NCBI RefSeq assembly: GCF_015594925.2
Contig: NZ_CP087590.1
Location: 186,001-250,000, forward strand
Length of the DNA stretch: 64,000 nt
From: Vibrio sp. VB16
GTDB taxonomy: Bacteria > Pseudomonadota > Gammaproteobacteria > Enterobacterales > Vibrionaceae
Direction: 5' to 3'
Within the stretch, counting starts at the first letter, position 1, and each line of letters starts with the position of its first letter. The notes under the pieces were generated by a model, which was given only the letters and a program-made list of their open reading frames with translations, did no database searches and was not told the origin of the DNA. The translations under genes were made by a program, and so were the position numbers. Shown here piece after piece: positions 43,566-52,836 of the stretch.

Positions 43566-44201
43566 ATGAAAACGAGAGAAAGAATTGTTTCCGCAAGTCT
43601 CGAGCTATTTAATGAAAGCGGTGAAAGGAATATCACCACCAATCACATCGCAGCGCATATAGAAATCAGCCCCGGCAATCTGTATTACCATTTCAGAAAC
43701 AAACAAGAAATTGTGCGTGATATCTTTGATTGCTATTCAACTGAGTTGTTGGAGCGTTTTACCCCAGTAGAATCAAAAGAAGAGAGTTTGGTTTTACTTA
43801 AACGCTATCTGGATTCAATATTCACGCTTATGTGGAAATATCGGTTTTTCTATTCAAATCTACCAGAGATATTACAGCGAGATGAAATGTTGCATGAACG
43901 CTATTTGGGTGTTCAAGAAAAGCTACGCAAAAACCTAGAAACTATTTTTTATGGATTTGTTGATCTCAAGCTATTGAAGGTTAATGAAGAAGAAGCTAAA
44001 TCACTCGTTACGACTCTACACCTTGTGGCTTCAAGTTGGCTTGGATATCAATCTGCGATGTCGCCAAGAACCGGTATTACAGAGAAGATCATCCATCAAG
44101 GTGTGTTGCAGATGATCGCAATTGTTAAACCTCACACAACGGTGATGGGAAGGGATCAAATTCAACTTCTAGAAGATGGCATAAAGGCAATGAACAACTA
44201 G
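43566..44201 (+). CDS. TetR-family transcriptional regulator
   Basis: 211 residues. The N-terminal helix-turn-helix is clear: TRERIVSASLELFNESGERNITTNHIAAHIEISPGNLYYHFRNKQEIV (about 3-50). The C-terminal ligand domain is helical with WKYRFFYSNLPEILQRDEML, resembling uncharacterised TetR proteins with a TetR_C domain. ATG 43566 is chosen; the frame extends upstream to 43488 but those residues are unlike the family. The DHH phosphoesterase gene follows 8 nt later, so the two form an operon and the regulator may control it and itself. Ligand unknown. Confidence 0.88.
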   Translation: MKTRERIVSASLELFNESGERNITTNHIAAHIEISPGNLYYHFRNKQEIVRDIFDCYSTELLERFTPVESKEESLVLLKRYLDSIFTLMWKYRFFYSNLPEILQRDEMLHERYLGVQEKLRKNLETIFYGFVDLKLLKVNEEEAKSLVTTLHLVASSWLGYQSAMSPRTGITEKIIHQGVLQMIAIVKPHTTVMGRDQIQLLEDGIKAMNN

Positions 44202-44209
44202 GAAGAACA

Positions 44210-45169
44210 ATGCATTACGATGTTTTTAACGGGGATGCCGATGGTATAATTGCTCTTTTGCAGCTTAGAATGGCTCAACCGAAAAAAAGTACCTTAGTGA
44301 CGGGTATAAAGAGAGATATAAATCTTGTTGAAAAAATTGAGGTGAATGCAGAAGATAGCCTTACCGTTCTTGATGTATCGATGGCAAAAAATATACAAGC
44401 ATTAGAGGCCGTCTTAAATAAAGGCGTGAAAATTTTTTATGCTGACCATCATCAGTCAGGCAATATTCCAGACAATGAAAATCTAGATGCGCATATCGAT
44501 TTGGACGCAAATACCTGTACGGCATTGATTATAGATAACCTGCTCGATGGAAGGTTTCATTTGTGGGCGATTACTGCCGCGTATGGTGACAACCTTATCG
44601 CAAGGGCGGATGAGCTTGCAGATAACGCGTCATTAGATGCAGAACGAAAGAATGCCTTGAAAGAACTTGGCACACTGATTAATTACAATGGGTATGGCGC
44701 AAAAGTAGATGATCTACACTTTCATCCGGCAGATTTATATACAGCGTTGTTAGATTATCCTTCGCCTTTTGATGTCATTTCAGATAAAGCTTCGCCGTTT
44801 TATACATTGCAGAAAGCGTATCAAGAAGATATGAATAAAGCGCTTGCAGTTGACGCGATGCACAGCAGTACTGTGTTAAGTGTTTTTGAGCTACCAGATG
44901 ATGCCGCATCGAGACGAATTAGTGGTGTCTATGGTAACTGGTTAGCGAACCAAGCCCCAAACTCCGCCCACGCGGTACTGACATCAAATGGTGATAATAC
45001 CTATACTGTCTCTTTACGAGCCCCTCTCAACAATAAACAGGGTGCAAGTACGATATGTAGTCAATTCTTAACCGGTGGTGGTCGAGAAGCCGCGGCGGGT
45101 ATCAATGCGTTGCCGTCTTCAGAATTGACACTGTTAATTCAAAAAGTAGAAAGCTATTACCAAAGTTGA
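44210..45169 (+). CDS. DHH-family phosphoesterase
   Basis: 319 residues. DVFNGDADGIIALLQL near 4-19, LDVSMAKN, YADHHQSG (the DHH box, near 82-89) and the C-terminal DHHA1-type GGGREAAAGINALP define the DHH superfamily, whose members hydrolyse nucleotide or polyphosphate phosphoesters with two metal ions. It is shorter than RecJ and lacks the GdpP sensor domains, so NrnA-like nanoRNase or an acetyltransferase-like DHH protein is possible. It follows the TetR gene by 8 nt. Confidence 0.85.
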   Translation: MHYDVFNGDADGIIALLQLRMAQPKKSTLVTGIKRDINLVEKIEVNAEDSLTVLDVSMAKNIQALEAVLNKGVKIFYADHHQSGNIPDNENLDAHIDLDANTCTALIIDNLLDGRFHLWAITAAYGDNLIARADELADNASLDAERKNALKELGTLINYNGYGAKVDDLHFHPADLYTALLDYPSPFDVISDKASPFYTLQKAYQEDMNKALAVDAMHSSTVLSVFELPDDAASRRISGVYGNWLANQAPNSAHAVLTSNGDNTYTVSLRAPLNNKQGASTICSQFLTGGGREAAAGINALPSSELTLLIQKVESYYQS

Positions 45170-45230
45170 CATCGCAGACGACTCTAATAGATTCAAGATT
45201 AAAACCAACTATTTTCAACAGAGAACCGAT

Positions 45231-46235
45231 ATGAAATATTTAGTGACAGGTGCTTCCGGGTTTATTGGAGCAAAAACAGTCGAAGAGTTATGTAAGAAAG
45301 GGCATTTCGTTGTTGGTATCGATAATAATAATGACTACTACGATGTCTCTCTGAAACAAGCGCGACTTTCCCGAGTAGAACATCCTCAGTTTACGTTTAT
45401 TAAGATGGACATAGCTGATACCAGCGCAATGACGGCTTTGTTTGAAAGAGAGCAATTTGATAGGGTTGTTCATCTCGCGGCTCAAGCGGGCGTTCGATAT
45501 TCCTTAGATAACCCACACGCTTACGCCAATAGTAACTTGATAGGTCATTTGAATGTCTTAGAGGGCTGTAGAGCCACGAAGGTCGAACATCTGGTCTATG
45601 CGTCTTCTAGTTCGGTCTATGGCTTAAACGCAAGCACACCATTTAAGACTACCGATTCCGTTGACCATCCGGTATCCCTTTATGCCGCGACAAAAAAATC
45701 TAACGAACTGATGTCTCATTCTTACTCCCATCTTTATGATATTCCAACCACTGGGCTTCGATTTTTCACTGTATATGGCCCTTGGGGTCGCCCAGATATG
45801 GCCCCGTTTATTTTCACCAAGCGTATCTTGGATGGCGACACGATTGATATCAACAACAATGGCGATATGTGGCGTGATTTCACCTACGTCGACGACATCG
45901 TTGAAGGTGTTATCCGGATTGCAGACGTCATCCCAGAAAAGAATAACAACTGGACAGTAGAAGCGGGGAGCCCAGCGACGAGCTCGGCACCTTACCGAGT
46001 TTATAATATCGGTCATGGCAGCCCTATAAGTCTAATGGACTTTATTTCCGAGATCGAATCGGCTTTAGGAATAGAGGCGAAAAAGAATTTTCGTGAAATG
46101 CAAGCGGGTGATGTCTATAAAACCTATGCAGATACACAAGATCTGTTTGAAGCGACAGGCTATAAGCCTCAAGTGGGCGTAAAAGAAGGCGTGGCTAAGT
46201 TTGTCGAGTGGTATAAAGAATACAATCAGTCGTGA
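45231..46235 (+). CDS. UDP-glucuronate 4-epimerase
   Basis: 334 residues, extended SDR. TGASGFIGAKTVEEL, GIDNNNDYYDVSLKQARL, HLAAQAGVRYSLDNPHAYANSN, ASSSSVYG and SLYAATKKSNELM (YxxxK), then FTVYGPWGRPDMAPFIFTKRILDG, are signatures of the bacterial UDP-glucuronate epimerase (LspL/Cap1J type). It would convert the UDP-GlcA made by Ugd (40981) into UDP-GalA for LPS core or O-antigen. It sits outside the O-antigen operon proper, as a conserved locus-flanking gene. Repeats follow it. Confidence 0.9.
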   Translation: MKYLVTGASGFIGAKTVEELCKKGHFVVGIDNNNDYYDVSLKQARLSRVEHPQFTFIKMDIADTSAMTALFEREQFDRVVHLAAQAGVRYSLDNPHAYANSNLIGHLNVLEGCRATKVEHLVYASSSSVYGLNASTPFKTTDSVDHPVSLYAATKKSNELMSHSYSHLYDIPTTGLRFFTVYGPWGRPDMAPFIFTKRILDGDTIDINNNGDMWRDFTYVDDIVEGVIRIADVIPEKNNNWTVEAGSPATSSAPYRVYNIGHGSPISLMDFISEIESALGIEAKKNFREMQAGDVYKTYADTQDLFEATGYKPQVGVKEGVAKFVEWYKEYNQS

Positions 46236-46258
46236 GTCATTCCAACGGCATCCCCACC

Positions 46259-46600
46259 AAACCAACGTTATCTCCATGAAACCTACGTCATCTCCACGAA
46301 AGTGGAGATCTAACCCACGAAGATTCCCGTTTTCACGGGAATGACGAAGTATTTAGCACTAACCGAACAGCATTACGTTGACTGATGCTTCAAGTCAGAT
46401 ATGCATTCCAACACGGAGCATTGGAACGAGGGTTTGAGGTATAAATATACGACCCAAAGAAAAACCAACGTTATCTCCATGAAACCTACGTCATCTCCAT
46501 GAAACCTACGTCATCTCCACGAAAGTGGAGATCTAACCCACGAAGATTCCCGTTTTCACGGGAATGACGAAGTATTTAGCACTAACCGAACAGCATTACG
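46259..46600. repeat. two direct copies of a 120-140 bp REP-containing element
   Basis: Copy A (46259-46377) and copy B (46462-46600) are near-identical: a CTCCATGAAAC/CTACGTCAT run, the hairpin ATCTCCACGAAAGTGGAGAT, the hairpin ATTCCCGTTTTCACGGGAAT, and the terminal TAACCGAACAGCATT (46360-46374 and 46583-46597). Copy B has one extra 20-bp unit (CCTACGTCATCTCCATGAAA). The right end equals the right terminal repeat of the MITE-like elements at 7.1 and 48.2 kb, but the left terminal repeat is absent. The 80 bases between the copies hold a small TTCCAA...TTGGAA hairpin and no gene. Confidence 0.8.
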
Positions 46601-46629
46601 CTTGCACGGAAATAAAGCCCGTCAGAAGC

Positions 46630-48006
46630 TTACTCGGCTCTTAACATTGCCAACAGCTCTTTGGTTTTTCTTTCCATCAATGCCACATCACCTCTGGATT
46701 CAACGTTCAATCGAACAACGGGTTCTGTGTTTGAAGTGCGCAGGTTAAATCGCCACTCTTTATATTCAAAATTCAATCCATCGGTTTCGTCAACCAAAAG
46801 AGCGCTTGGCTCATAGGCCTCTCTTACTCTCTGTATCGCCGTTATTGGATCGGCAATACGAGAATTGATTTCGCCAGAAACAGGGAAGGATTGAATACGT
46901 TCGTTCAGTGTTTCGGATAGTGTTTTATTGTTAACACAGAGTAACTCTGCCACAAGCAGCCATGGGATCATGCCGCTATCGCAATAGGCAAAATCGCGGA
47001 AATAATGGTGTGCGCTCATTTCGCCACCATATACAGCGTCTTCTTCTCGCATTCTTTCTTTTATAAACGCGTGCCCAGATTTAGACATGACGAGTGTTCC
47101 GCCTTCTGATTCAGCGATCTCAGCGGTATTCCAATAAACACGAGGGTCGTGGATTATTTTAGCATTGGGTGTTTTCTTCAAAAATGCTTCCGCTAGCATG
47201 CCAACGATGTAGTAACCTTCTACAAAATGGCCTTTTTCGTCGAATAAGAAGCAGCGATCGAAATCACCGTCCCAAGCGATACCTAAATCAGCACCATGTT
47301 TTTTCACAGCAGCGGCCGTATCTTCACGGTTCTCCTGCAATATTGGGTTAGGGATACCATTTGGAAAAGTACCATCTGCTTCGTGGTGTACCTTAATAAA
47401 CTGAACTGGAATATTTAGGCTTTTGAATTGCGCTTCTATCGCATCGACTACATGACCTGCAGCGCCATTACCCGAATTTACAACCAGCTTCATCGGGCGG
47501 AAATTTTCAGGAGAGATATAGCTTAATAGATGCTCTACATAGTCAGATAGAACCGATTTTTTACTATAGTTACCACGCTGAACAACATCGATAAACTCGC
47601 CGCTCTCGGCTAGGGCCTGAATGTCGTTGAGTCCACTATCACCACTAATAGGTCTTGATTCCTCACGAACTAACTTCATGCCATTATAATCAACCGGGTT
47701 GTGACTTGCTGTTACTTCTACACCGCCGTCTACCTTTAAAAAACTGGTCGCAAAATAAATTTCTTCTGTGCCGGTCATGCCAATGTCTATCACGTCAGTT
47801 CCTGCATCTCGCAGCCCGTTAGCAATAGCCAGTTTCAAGGCCTCAGATGTAAGCCTGACATCGCCACCCACAACAACGGTCTTGGGTTTAAGTAGCTGAC
47901 CAAAAGCACGGCCGATTCTATAGGCAATATCTTCATTCAATTGCTCTCCTAACTTGCCTCTTATATCGTAGGCTTTGAAGCAAGAAAGGTTATCAATTTT
48001 ATTCAT
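46630..48006 (-). CDS. manB: phosphomannomutase (ManB/CpsG)
   Basis: 458 residues, alpha-D-phosphohexomutase family: FKAYDIRGKLGEQLNEDIAYRIGRAFG at the start, the phosphoserine loop VTASHNPVDYNGMKLV (S101), the metal loop AWDGDFDRCF, and the sugar-binding GGEMSAHHYFRDFAYCDSGMI. The last motif is that of CpsG/ManB rather than AlgC. It interconverts mannose-6-P and mannose-1-P for GDP-mannose. No manC, gmd or fcl is visible in the window. The gene is alone on this strand, flanked on both sides by REP-like repeats, which may have helped its mobility. Confidence 0.92.
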   Translation of the reverse strand: MNKIDNLSCFKAYDIRGKLGEQLNEDIAYRIGRAFGQLLKPKTVVVGGDVRLTSEALKLAIANGLRDAGTDVIDIGMTGTEEIYFATSFLKVDGGVEVTASHNPVDYNGMKLVREESRPISGDSGLNDIQALAESGEFIDVVQRGNYSKKSVLSDYVEHLLSYISPENFRPMKLVVNSGNGAAGHVVDAIEAQFKSLNIPVQFIKVHHEADGTFPNGIPNPILQENREDTAAAVKKHGADLGIAWDGDFDRCFLFDEKGHFVEGYYIVGMLAEAFLKKTPNAKIIHDPRVYWNTAEIAESEGGTLVMSKSGHAFIKERMREEDAVYGGEMSAHHYFRDFAYCDSGMIPWLLVAELLCVNNKTLSETLNERIQSFPVSGEINSRIADPITAIQRVREAYEPSALLVDETDGLNFEYKEWRFNLRTSNTEPVVRLNVESRGDVALMERKTKELLAMLRAE

Positions 48007-48144
48007 TTCTCTGGTCTCATCTCGTCAATTCTAATTTGTTGTCAGTCATAAAACACTTTCTTCTATGAAGCTGGTGGTCGTTCATGAAGGCTCTGCCGAA
48101 GAACGTTTAATCTAAACTGACTCCCGTCACTCCCGTGAAAACAG

Positions 48145-48303
48145 AGTGCTGTTCGGTTAAGGTTATTTAAATCTGCCATCCCGATGAAAACTGACCTTTT
48201 TCACGAAAACCGACGTCATCCCCATGAAAATGGGGATCTAATATCACCAAGATTCCCGTTTTTACGGGAATGACGAAGTATTGAGCACTAACTGAACAGC
48301 ATT
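48145..48303. repeat. MITE-like palindromic element, copy 2 (reverse orientation)
   Basis: A 159-bp element bounded by AGTGCTGTTCGGTTA (48145-48159) and TAACTGAACAGCATT (48289-48303), essentially the reverse complement of the 7.1 kb copy, with the same internal hairpins (ATCCCCATGAAAATGGGGAT and ATTCCCGTTTTTACGGGAAT). GTGAAAAC lies just outside both ends (48135-48142 and 48306-48313). The surrounding 48007-48366 gap between manB and envC holds no gene. Confidence 0.75.
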
Positions 48304-48366
48304 ATGTGAAAACGAAAATCTTCTACCCTCGTATTCCATTCATTTGTAGTTACTCATTGCCCGTTA

Positions 48367-49518
48367 TCAACGAAGCAACCAGCTTTTCGGGTTCTGGGTT
48401 TTGCTATTTCTGCGGATCTCAAAGTACAAAGAGGCTTGTGCCCGCCCGCCGGTATCGCCCGCGAGTGCGATGGTTTCACCAGCCTTAATTTTATCGCCCT
48501 CTATCTTGAGTAGCGTTTGGTTGTAGCCATAAAGTGTCATATCCCCTTTGCCGTGATCCAGCAGTACAACTAAGCCATAGCCTCGCAGATACTCGGCAAA
48601 TACGACGGTACCAGAATAGACCGCTTTTACGGGTTGTTCGTATTTGGCATCTATTACTAAGCCTTTCCAGTTGACCTGGCCGCTCTGTTTTGTGCCATAG
48701 CTGTGTAGTACTCGGCCTTTAAGTGGCCACGGTAGCTTGCCTTTCTGTCTTGCAAGCCCATCCATTGGAACGGTGTTACGTTTTGCGGCTTTCGCGATCT
48801 CAGATTTTAAGCGCGTTTCGTTTCGTTGTAATTCCGCTAGGTAACTTTTGTCATTGGAGATGTTGCCTTTTATCTTACCAACGGTTTTTTTACGCTGATT
48901 CTGCGAAGAGGCGAGGGCATCTCTTTTCTTGGTTTTTTGCGCCAGTAGCGCTTCAATTTGTTTTTGCTCTTGCACTAGTTGCGTATTTTTTTCATCCAAC
49001 TTTTTACTGGTGGCATCGAGCGCTGTAATCGTTTCCGACCTCGCTTTGGCGAGGTGTTGAAAATATTGGCTTATTCTATCTTGCTCATCGCTTTTTCCCT
49101 GATTTAACATTGCGCCTACATCGTTATTTCTCTTGGTGATGTAATAGGTTTTAATCAGTTCTTCTAATGTGCTTTGCTGTTCTTGTTTTTTCTGTTCTAG
49201 ATCTATTTTTTGTTGCTTAAACTGATCAAGATTTTGATTGGATTTTTTTAGCAGGCTTTGTGTTTTCTTAATGTCACTTCCCAAAGAAGAAATAGATAAT
49301 TCTTGCTTCTTCAAGGATTTTTGCAGCTTGTTTAACTCTTTCTGTTGAGAGGTGACGGCATTTTTTTGGCGAGAAATTTCACTTTTTACGCCAGTTAGTT
49401 CGTCTTGACTAGCGTAGCTTGAAGGCGCGAATGCCATGCTGCTGAAGCACAACAGGTAACAGGCTCTGCTGAGCCAAATTAATCGGTTGGATTTGATGCT
49501 ATATGAGTGTTGAGTCAT
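48367..49518 (-). CDS. envC: murein hydrolase activator EnvC
   Basis: 383 residues from ATG 49518 (a longer frame begins at 49548). A signal peptide (about 1-40, ending near SSYASQ) is followed by a long coiled coil (KSEISRQKNAVTSQQKELNKLQKSLKKQE...), a middle region (SDEQDRISQYFQHLAKARSETI) and a LytM/M23 domain from about residue 262. The zinc ligands of active M23 peptidases are lost: the HxxxD region reads NWKGLVID and the HxH region reads ASLYFEIRR. This is the degenerate LytM form by which EnvC activates amidases AmiA/AmiB at the septum through FtsEX. It is 150 nt downstream of gpmI on the same strand, beyond a terminator. Confidence 0.9.
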   Translation of the reverse strand: MTQHSYSIKSNRLIWLSRACYLLCFSSMAFAPSSYASQDELTGVKSEISRQKNAVTSQQKELNKLQKSLKKQELSISSLGSDIKKTQSLLKKSNQNLDQFKQQKIDLEQKKQEQQSTLEELIKTYYITKRNNDVGAMLNQGKSDEQDRISQYFQHLAKARSETITALDATSKKLDEKNTQLVQEQKQIEALLAQKTKKRDALASSQNQRKKTVGKIKGNISNDKSYLAELQRNETRLKSEIAKAAKRNTVPMDGLARQKGKLPWPLKGRVLHSYGTKQSGQVNWKGLVIDAKYEQPVKAVYSGTVVFAEYLRGYGLVVLLDHGKGDMTLYGYNQTLLKIEGDKIKAGETIALAGDTGGRAQASLYFEIRRNSKTQNPKSWLLR

Positions 49519-49644
49519 TCGAAGATTATCATCTTGAAAAGAAAGCATTAGTAGAGGGTAGTATACTTCAATTAGTTAGAAGGGGAAGAGGACGATGAAA
49601 GTGAGGATAGAGCGGAGAGTGATAAAAGAATCGGCGTACCAACG

Positions 49645-49681
49645 AAAAAGCGCTCAAAATTCAAGAATCTTGAGCGCTTAA
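49645..49681 (-). terminator. Rho-independent terminator of gpmI
   Basis: On the minus strand AAGCGCTCAA pairs with TTGAGCGCTT (10-bp perfect stem; + strand 49648-49657 with 49670-49679) and is followed by a run of T. It lies about 20 bases past the gpmI stop and separates gpmI from envC. Confidence 0.85.
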
Positions 49682-49699
49682 GTATCTTAGTGCTTTAAA

Positions 49700-51244
49700 T
49701 TAAACTAGGACTTCACCTGTCATTTCCGCAGGAATTTCCATATCGGTTAGTTTAAGCATCGTTGGAGCAAGGTCAGACAGTTTGCCACCTTCTTTAAACG
49801 CAACGTCTTTGTTACCAACATAGATAAGTGGAACAGGTAGATTTGTGTGCGCAGTGTGAACACCACCTGTTTCTGGGTCTACCATCATTTCTGCATTACC
49901 GTGGTCGGCAGTGATGAGTAGTTGGCCATCCACTTCTTTGATTGCAGCTACAACCTGTGCCACACAACCATCGATAGCTTCAATTGCCTGCTCTGCTGCT
50001 TCATAAACACCAGTGTGACCTACCATGTCAGGGTTAGGGTAGTTACAGATGATATTGTCATACTCACCTGACTTAATGGCGGCGACCAGTTTCTCAGTAA
50101 GCTCTTCAGAGCTCATTTCTGGTTGAAGGTCATATGTTGCCACCTTTGGTGAAGCAACGAGGCTGCGAACTTCGCCTTCAAATTCATCCTCTACGCCACC
50201 GTTGAAGAAGAAGGTTACGTGTGCGTATTTTTCTGTTTCAGAGATACGTAGCTGGGTTTTACCTGCTTTAGATAGCCATTCGCCGTAGGTGTTTTCTAGC
50301 GTCGCTGGTGGGAATGCACAAAGTAGAGGAATGTCTGCAGCGTATTGAGTCAACATAACGAAATCAACGGCTGGAAACTTAGCACGTTCGAAGTCTGTAA
50401 ATGCTGGTACAAATGTGCGCGTAATCTCACGAGCACGGTCAGCACGATAGTTCATAAAGATAACCGCATCGCCATCTTCAATAGCCGCCGATTCTTGACC
50501 TTCTGTTTTTAGTTCTGTTGGCTTAACAAACTCATCGTTTTCATCGCGAACGTAAGCGGCTGCAAGGCCTTCAACAGCAGAGTCATAAGTAAACTCAGAT
50601 TTCGCATCCGTTAATAGGTTATAAGCTTGCTCTACACGATCCCAGTTATTGTCGCGGTCCATGGCGTAGTAACGACCCACTAGAGAAGCAACGCGGCCTT
50701 TACCTAGCTCTGCAAATAGGTCTTGGAAGCGTTGAAGTGATTTTTCTGCGCTACGCGGTGGGGTATCACGTCCGTCTAGGAAACAGTGAAGGTAAACTTT
50801 TTCAACACCACGTTCTGCGGCCATTTTAATAGCTGCGTAGATGTGGTCTTCATGGCTGTGAACACCACCTGGAGACATCAGCCCCATTATGTGTACGGCA
50901 TTGCCAGTTTTCGCGGCTTTGTCGATGGCCGCAACAAGGGTTTCATTGTGTTGGAATTCACCGTCAGCAATAGATTTAGTGATGCGTGTAAGATCTTGAT
51001 ATACCACTCGACCAGCACCAATGTTGGTATGACCAACTTCAGAGTTGCCCATTTGACCATCAGGTAAGCCAACATCTAAACCAGAAGCAGAAATAAGAGT
51101 ATTAGGCTGATTTGCAAACAAGCTATCCATGAACGGCGTATTTGCATTATTGATAGCATTGCTTGCGCTTTCTTCACGGTATCCCCAACCGTCAAGAATC
51201 ACTAGCGCCATCGGCTTCTTAGTTGGCATATTTTTAGCTGACAT
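49700..51244 (-). CDS. gpmI: 2,3-bisphosphoglycerate-independent phosphoglycerate mutase
   Basis: 514 residues, full length for iPGM. MALVILDGWGYRE gives the first metal-binding Asp, PDGQMGNSEVGHTNIGAG the catalytic Ser (S68), and CFLDGRDTPPRSA, NYRADRAREITR, TADHGNAEMM and GGVHTAHTNLPVPLIYV the remaining conserved blocks. It interconverts 3- and 2-phosphoglycerate with two Mn ions in glycolysis. ATG 51244 has GAGGTC upstream. Divergent from the rhodanese gene across a 276-nt region that should hold both promoters. Confidence 0.96.
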   Translation of the reverse strand: MSAKNMPTKKPMALVILDGWGYREESASNAINNANTPFMDSLFANQPNTLISASGLDVGLPDGQMGNSEVGHTNIGAGRVVYQDLTRITKSIADGEFQHNETLVAAIDKAAKTGNAVHIMGLMSPGGVHSHEDHIYAAIKMAAERGVEKVYLHCFLDGRDTPPRSAEKSLQRFQDLFAELGKGRVASLVGRYYAMDRDNNWDRVEQAYNLLTDAKSEFTYDSAVEGLAAAYVRDENDEFVKPTELKTEGQESAAIEDGDAVIFMNYRADRAREITRTFVPAFTDFERAKFPAVDFVMLTQYAADIPLLCAFPPATLENTYGEWLSKAGKTQLRISETEKYAHVTFFFNGGVEDEFEGEVRSLVASPKVATYDLQPEMSSEELTEKLVAAIKSGEYDNIICNYPNPDMVGHTGVYEAAEQAIEAIDGCVAQVVAAIKEVDGQLLITADHGNAEMMVDPETGGVHTAHTNLPVPLIYVGNKDVAFKEGGKLSDLAPTMLKLTDMEIPAEMTGEVLV

Positions 51245-51520
51245 ACTTATGACCTCGTCAAATTTTTAAAAGATTCTAGAAAATAAATTAGTGTGATTTT
51301 ACTACAGTTTTGAGACTAAGCGCAGATTTTTTGTTGGTGCGAGGTTTGTGGTTTGTTGTTCGAAGGCCAGAACTGCCATTACTGATAGTTTGAAATAGTG
51401 GTTGTTTAGTAATGACGGGCGTTCGCGACCGCGCAAATTTATTAAGATTCTAGCATCGGCTTGCGTTACTCGTTATACTCTCACACTACTTGAAAAACTA
51501 ACGCGAAGAGCACTTTAGAA

Positions 51521-51955
51521 ATGCAAGAATATATTGATTTTGTACAGGGCAACATGCTGCTGGCTATGGCTTTTGTTGGTATCGTTGTGGCGCTTATTTT
51601 AAACATCTATAAAACCTCGACGGCTAAATACAAAGAAATATCACCCGCTCAGTTAACTCAATTCATCAACAGAGATGAAGGAGTGGTGATCGATATTCGT
51701 ACGAAGGACGAATTCAAACAAGGTCATATCACTGGTGCACTTCACATTTTACCGTCTGAAATCAAATCTGGAACGGTACCAAACCTTGAAAAATACAAAG
51801 AGAGCCCAATTACAGTGGTATGTAAAAGTGGCCAAGCTGCTACCGAGAATGCAAACCTGTTAGCGAAAGCGGGTTATGAGAATGTTAACTTGTTAAAAGG
51901 TGGCATTCTGTCTTGGAGCGAAGCAAAAATGCCACTCGTTCGTGGTAAAAAATAA
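51521..51955 (+). CDS. membrane-anchored rhodanese-like protein (YibN-like)
   Basis: 144 residues. One N-terminal membrane helix (about 11-30, LLAMAFVGIVVALILNIY) anchors a rhodanese domain: GVVIDIRTKDEFKQGHITGALHILP and the active-site loop VVCKSGQAATENA, with Cys as sulfur acceptor. This YibN type sits beside secB in many gamma-proteobacteria. Proposed roles are in sulfur transfer or in membrane protein biogenesis; neither can be read here. The downstream gap to secB is 247 nt. Confidence 0.92.
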   Translation: MQEYIDFVQGNMLLAMAFVGIVVALILNIYKTSTAKYKEISPAQLTQFINRDEGVVIDIRTKDEFKQGHITGALHILPSEIKSGTVPNLEKYKESPITVVCKSGQAATENANLLAKAGYENVNLLKGGILSWSEAKMPLVRGKK

Positions 51956-52202
51956 AATTTATTGCACTGGATGTTTTATTACACTACTTAGTTTTATACG
52001 CTAAACAGTTTAATACGCTAAATAGGTTTTAATTCGACGAATAGTTTTAGAGCATTTTGCCGAATTAGATGTGATAGCGAGCACGAAATAAGTTGTTCAT
52101 CTAGTTTTTGTCGACTTGCTCAGTTAGTCTCAGTGCATTCTCAATTTTCGTCCTATTAATGGACTTACAGAATTCTTTGAAAAAAGGTTTAAGGAAAACA
52201 AC

Positions 52203-52673
52203 ATGGCTGAAGCAGCACCGCAAGAAAACCAACAGAACTTTACTATCCAACGTATCTTCTTAAAAGACCTCTCTTTTGAAGCGCCTAATTCTCCTACTAT
52301 TTTTCAAAAAGAGTGGGTTCCAGACGTTAAGCTTGATCTTGATACTCAAAGCCGTGAGCTTGGTGAAGGTGTCTACGAAGTAGTTCTACGTTTAACTGTG
52401 ACGGTTAAAAACGAAGAAGAGACTGGCTTCCTATGTGAAGTTCAACAAGGTGGTATTTTCACTGCTGAGAAAATGGAAGCAGGACAACTTGCACATTGTT
52501 TAGGTGCTTTCTGCCCTAATATCCTTTTCCCATATGCTCGTGAAACAATTTCTAGCTTAGTGGTTAAAGGGACATTCCCACAATTAAACCTAGCACCTGT
52601 AAACTTCGATGCTTTGTTTATGAACTACCTACAGAATCAAACCCAAGCTGAAGAAACGCCAACTGACGCGTAG
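52203..52673 (+). CDS. secB: protein-export chaperone SecB
   Basis: 156 residues, the normal SecB length. FTIQRIFLKDLSFEAPNSPTIFQKEW at the start, LRLTVTVKNEEETGFLCEVQQGGIFTAE in the middle, and LGAFCPNILFPYARETISSLVVKGTFPQLNLAPVNFDALF are the conserved blocks; the acidic tail EETPTDA is usual. It is a cytoplasmic tetramer that keeps preproteins unfolded and hands them to SecA. The ATG follows AAGGAAAACA. A strong terminator follows, so gpsA probably has its own promoter or depends on readthrough. Confidence 0.97.
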   Translation: MAEAAPQENQQNFTIQRIFLKDLSFEAPNSPTIFQKEWVPDVKLDLDTQSRELGEGVYEVVLRLTVTVKNEEETGFLCEVQQGGIFTAEKMEAGQLAHCLGAFCPNILFPYARETISSLVVKGTFPQLNLAPVNFDALFMNYLQNQTQAEETPTDA

Positions 52674-52759
52674 ACTTATACCTTAGGTTTAGAGCATTCG
52701 CTTTTCTCTCTTCTAGATTCTGCTAAAGAGAAAAGAGAACGCTCAAGATTCGATATAAA

Positions 52760-52792
52760 AATGCACAATGCTTTATGCTTGTGCATTTTTTG
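52760..52792 (+). terminator. Rho-independent terminator after secB
   Basis: AATGCACAA (52760-52768) pairs with TTGTGCATT (52779-52787), followed by T's to about 52791. Just upstream a longer imperfect hairpin (52692-52708 with 52728-52744, 15 of 17 pairs) lies between the secB stop and the terminator. Confidence 0.85.
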
Positions 52793-52836
52793 CTTAAGCT
52801 AACTTAAGACCGACAACACAGACAGGAAAAGTGCAT

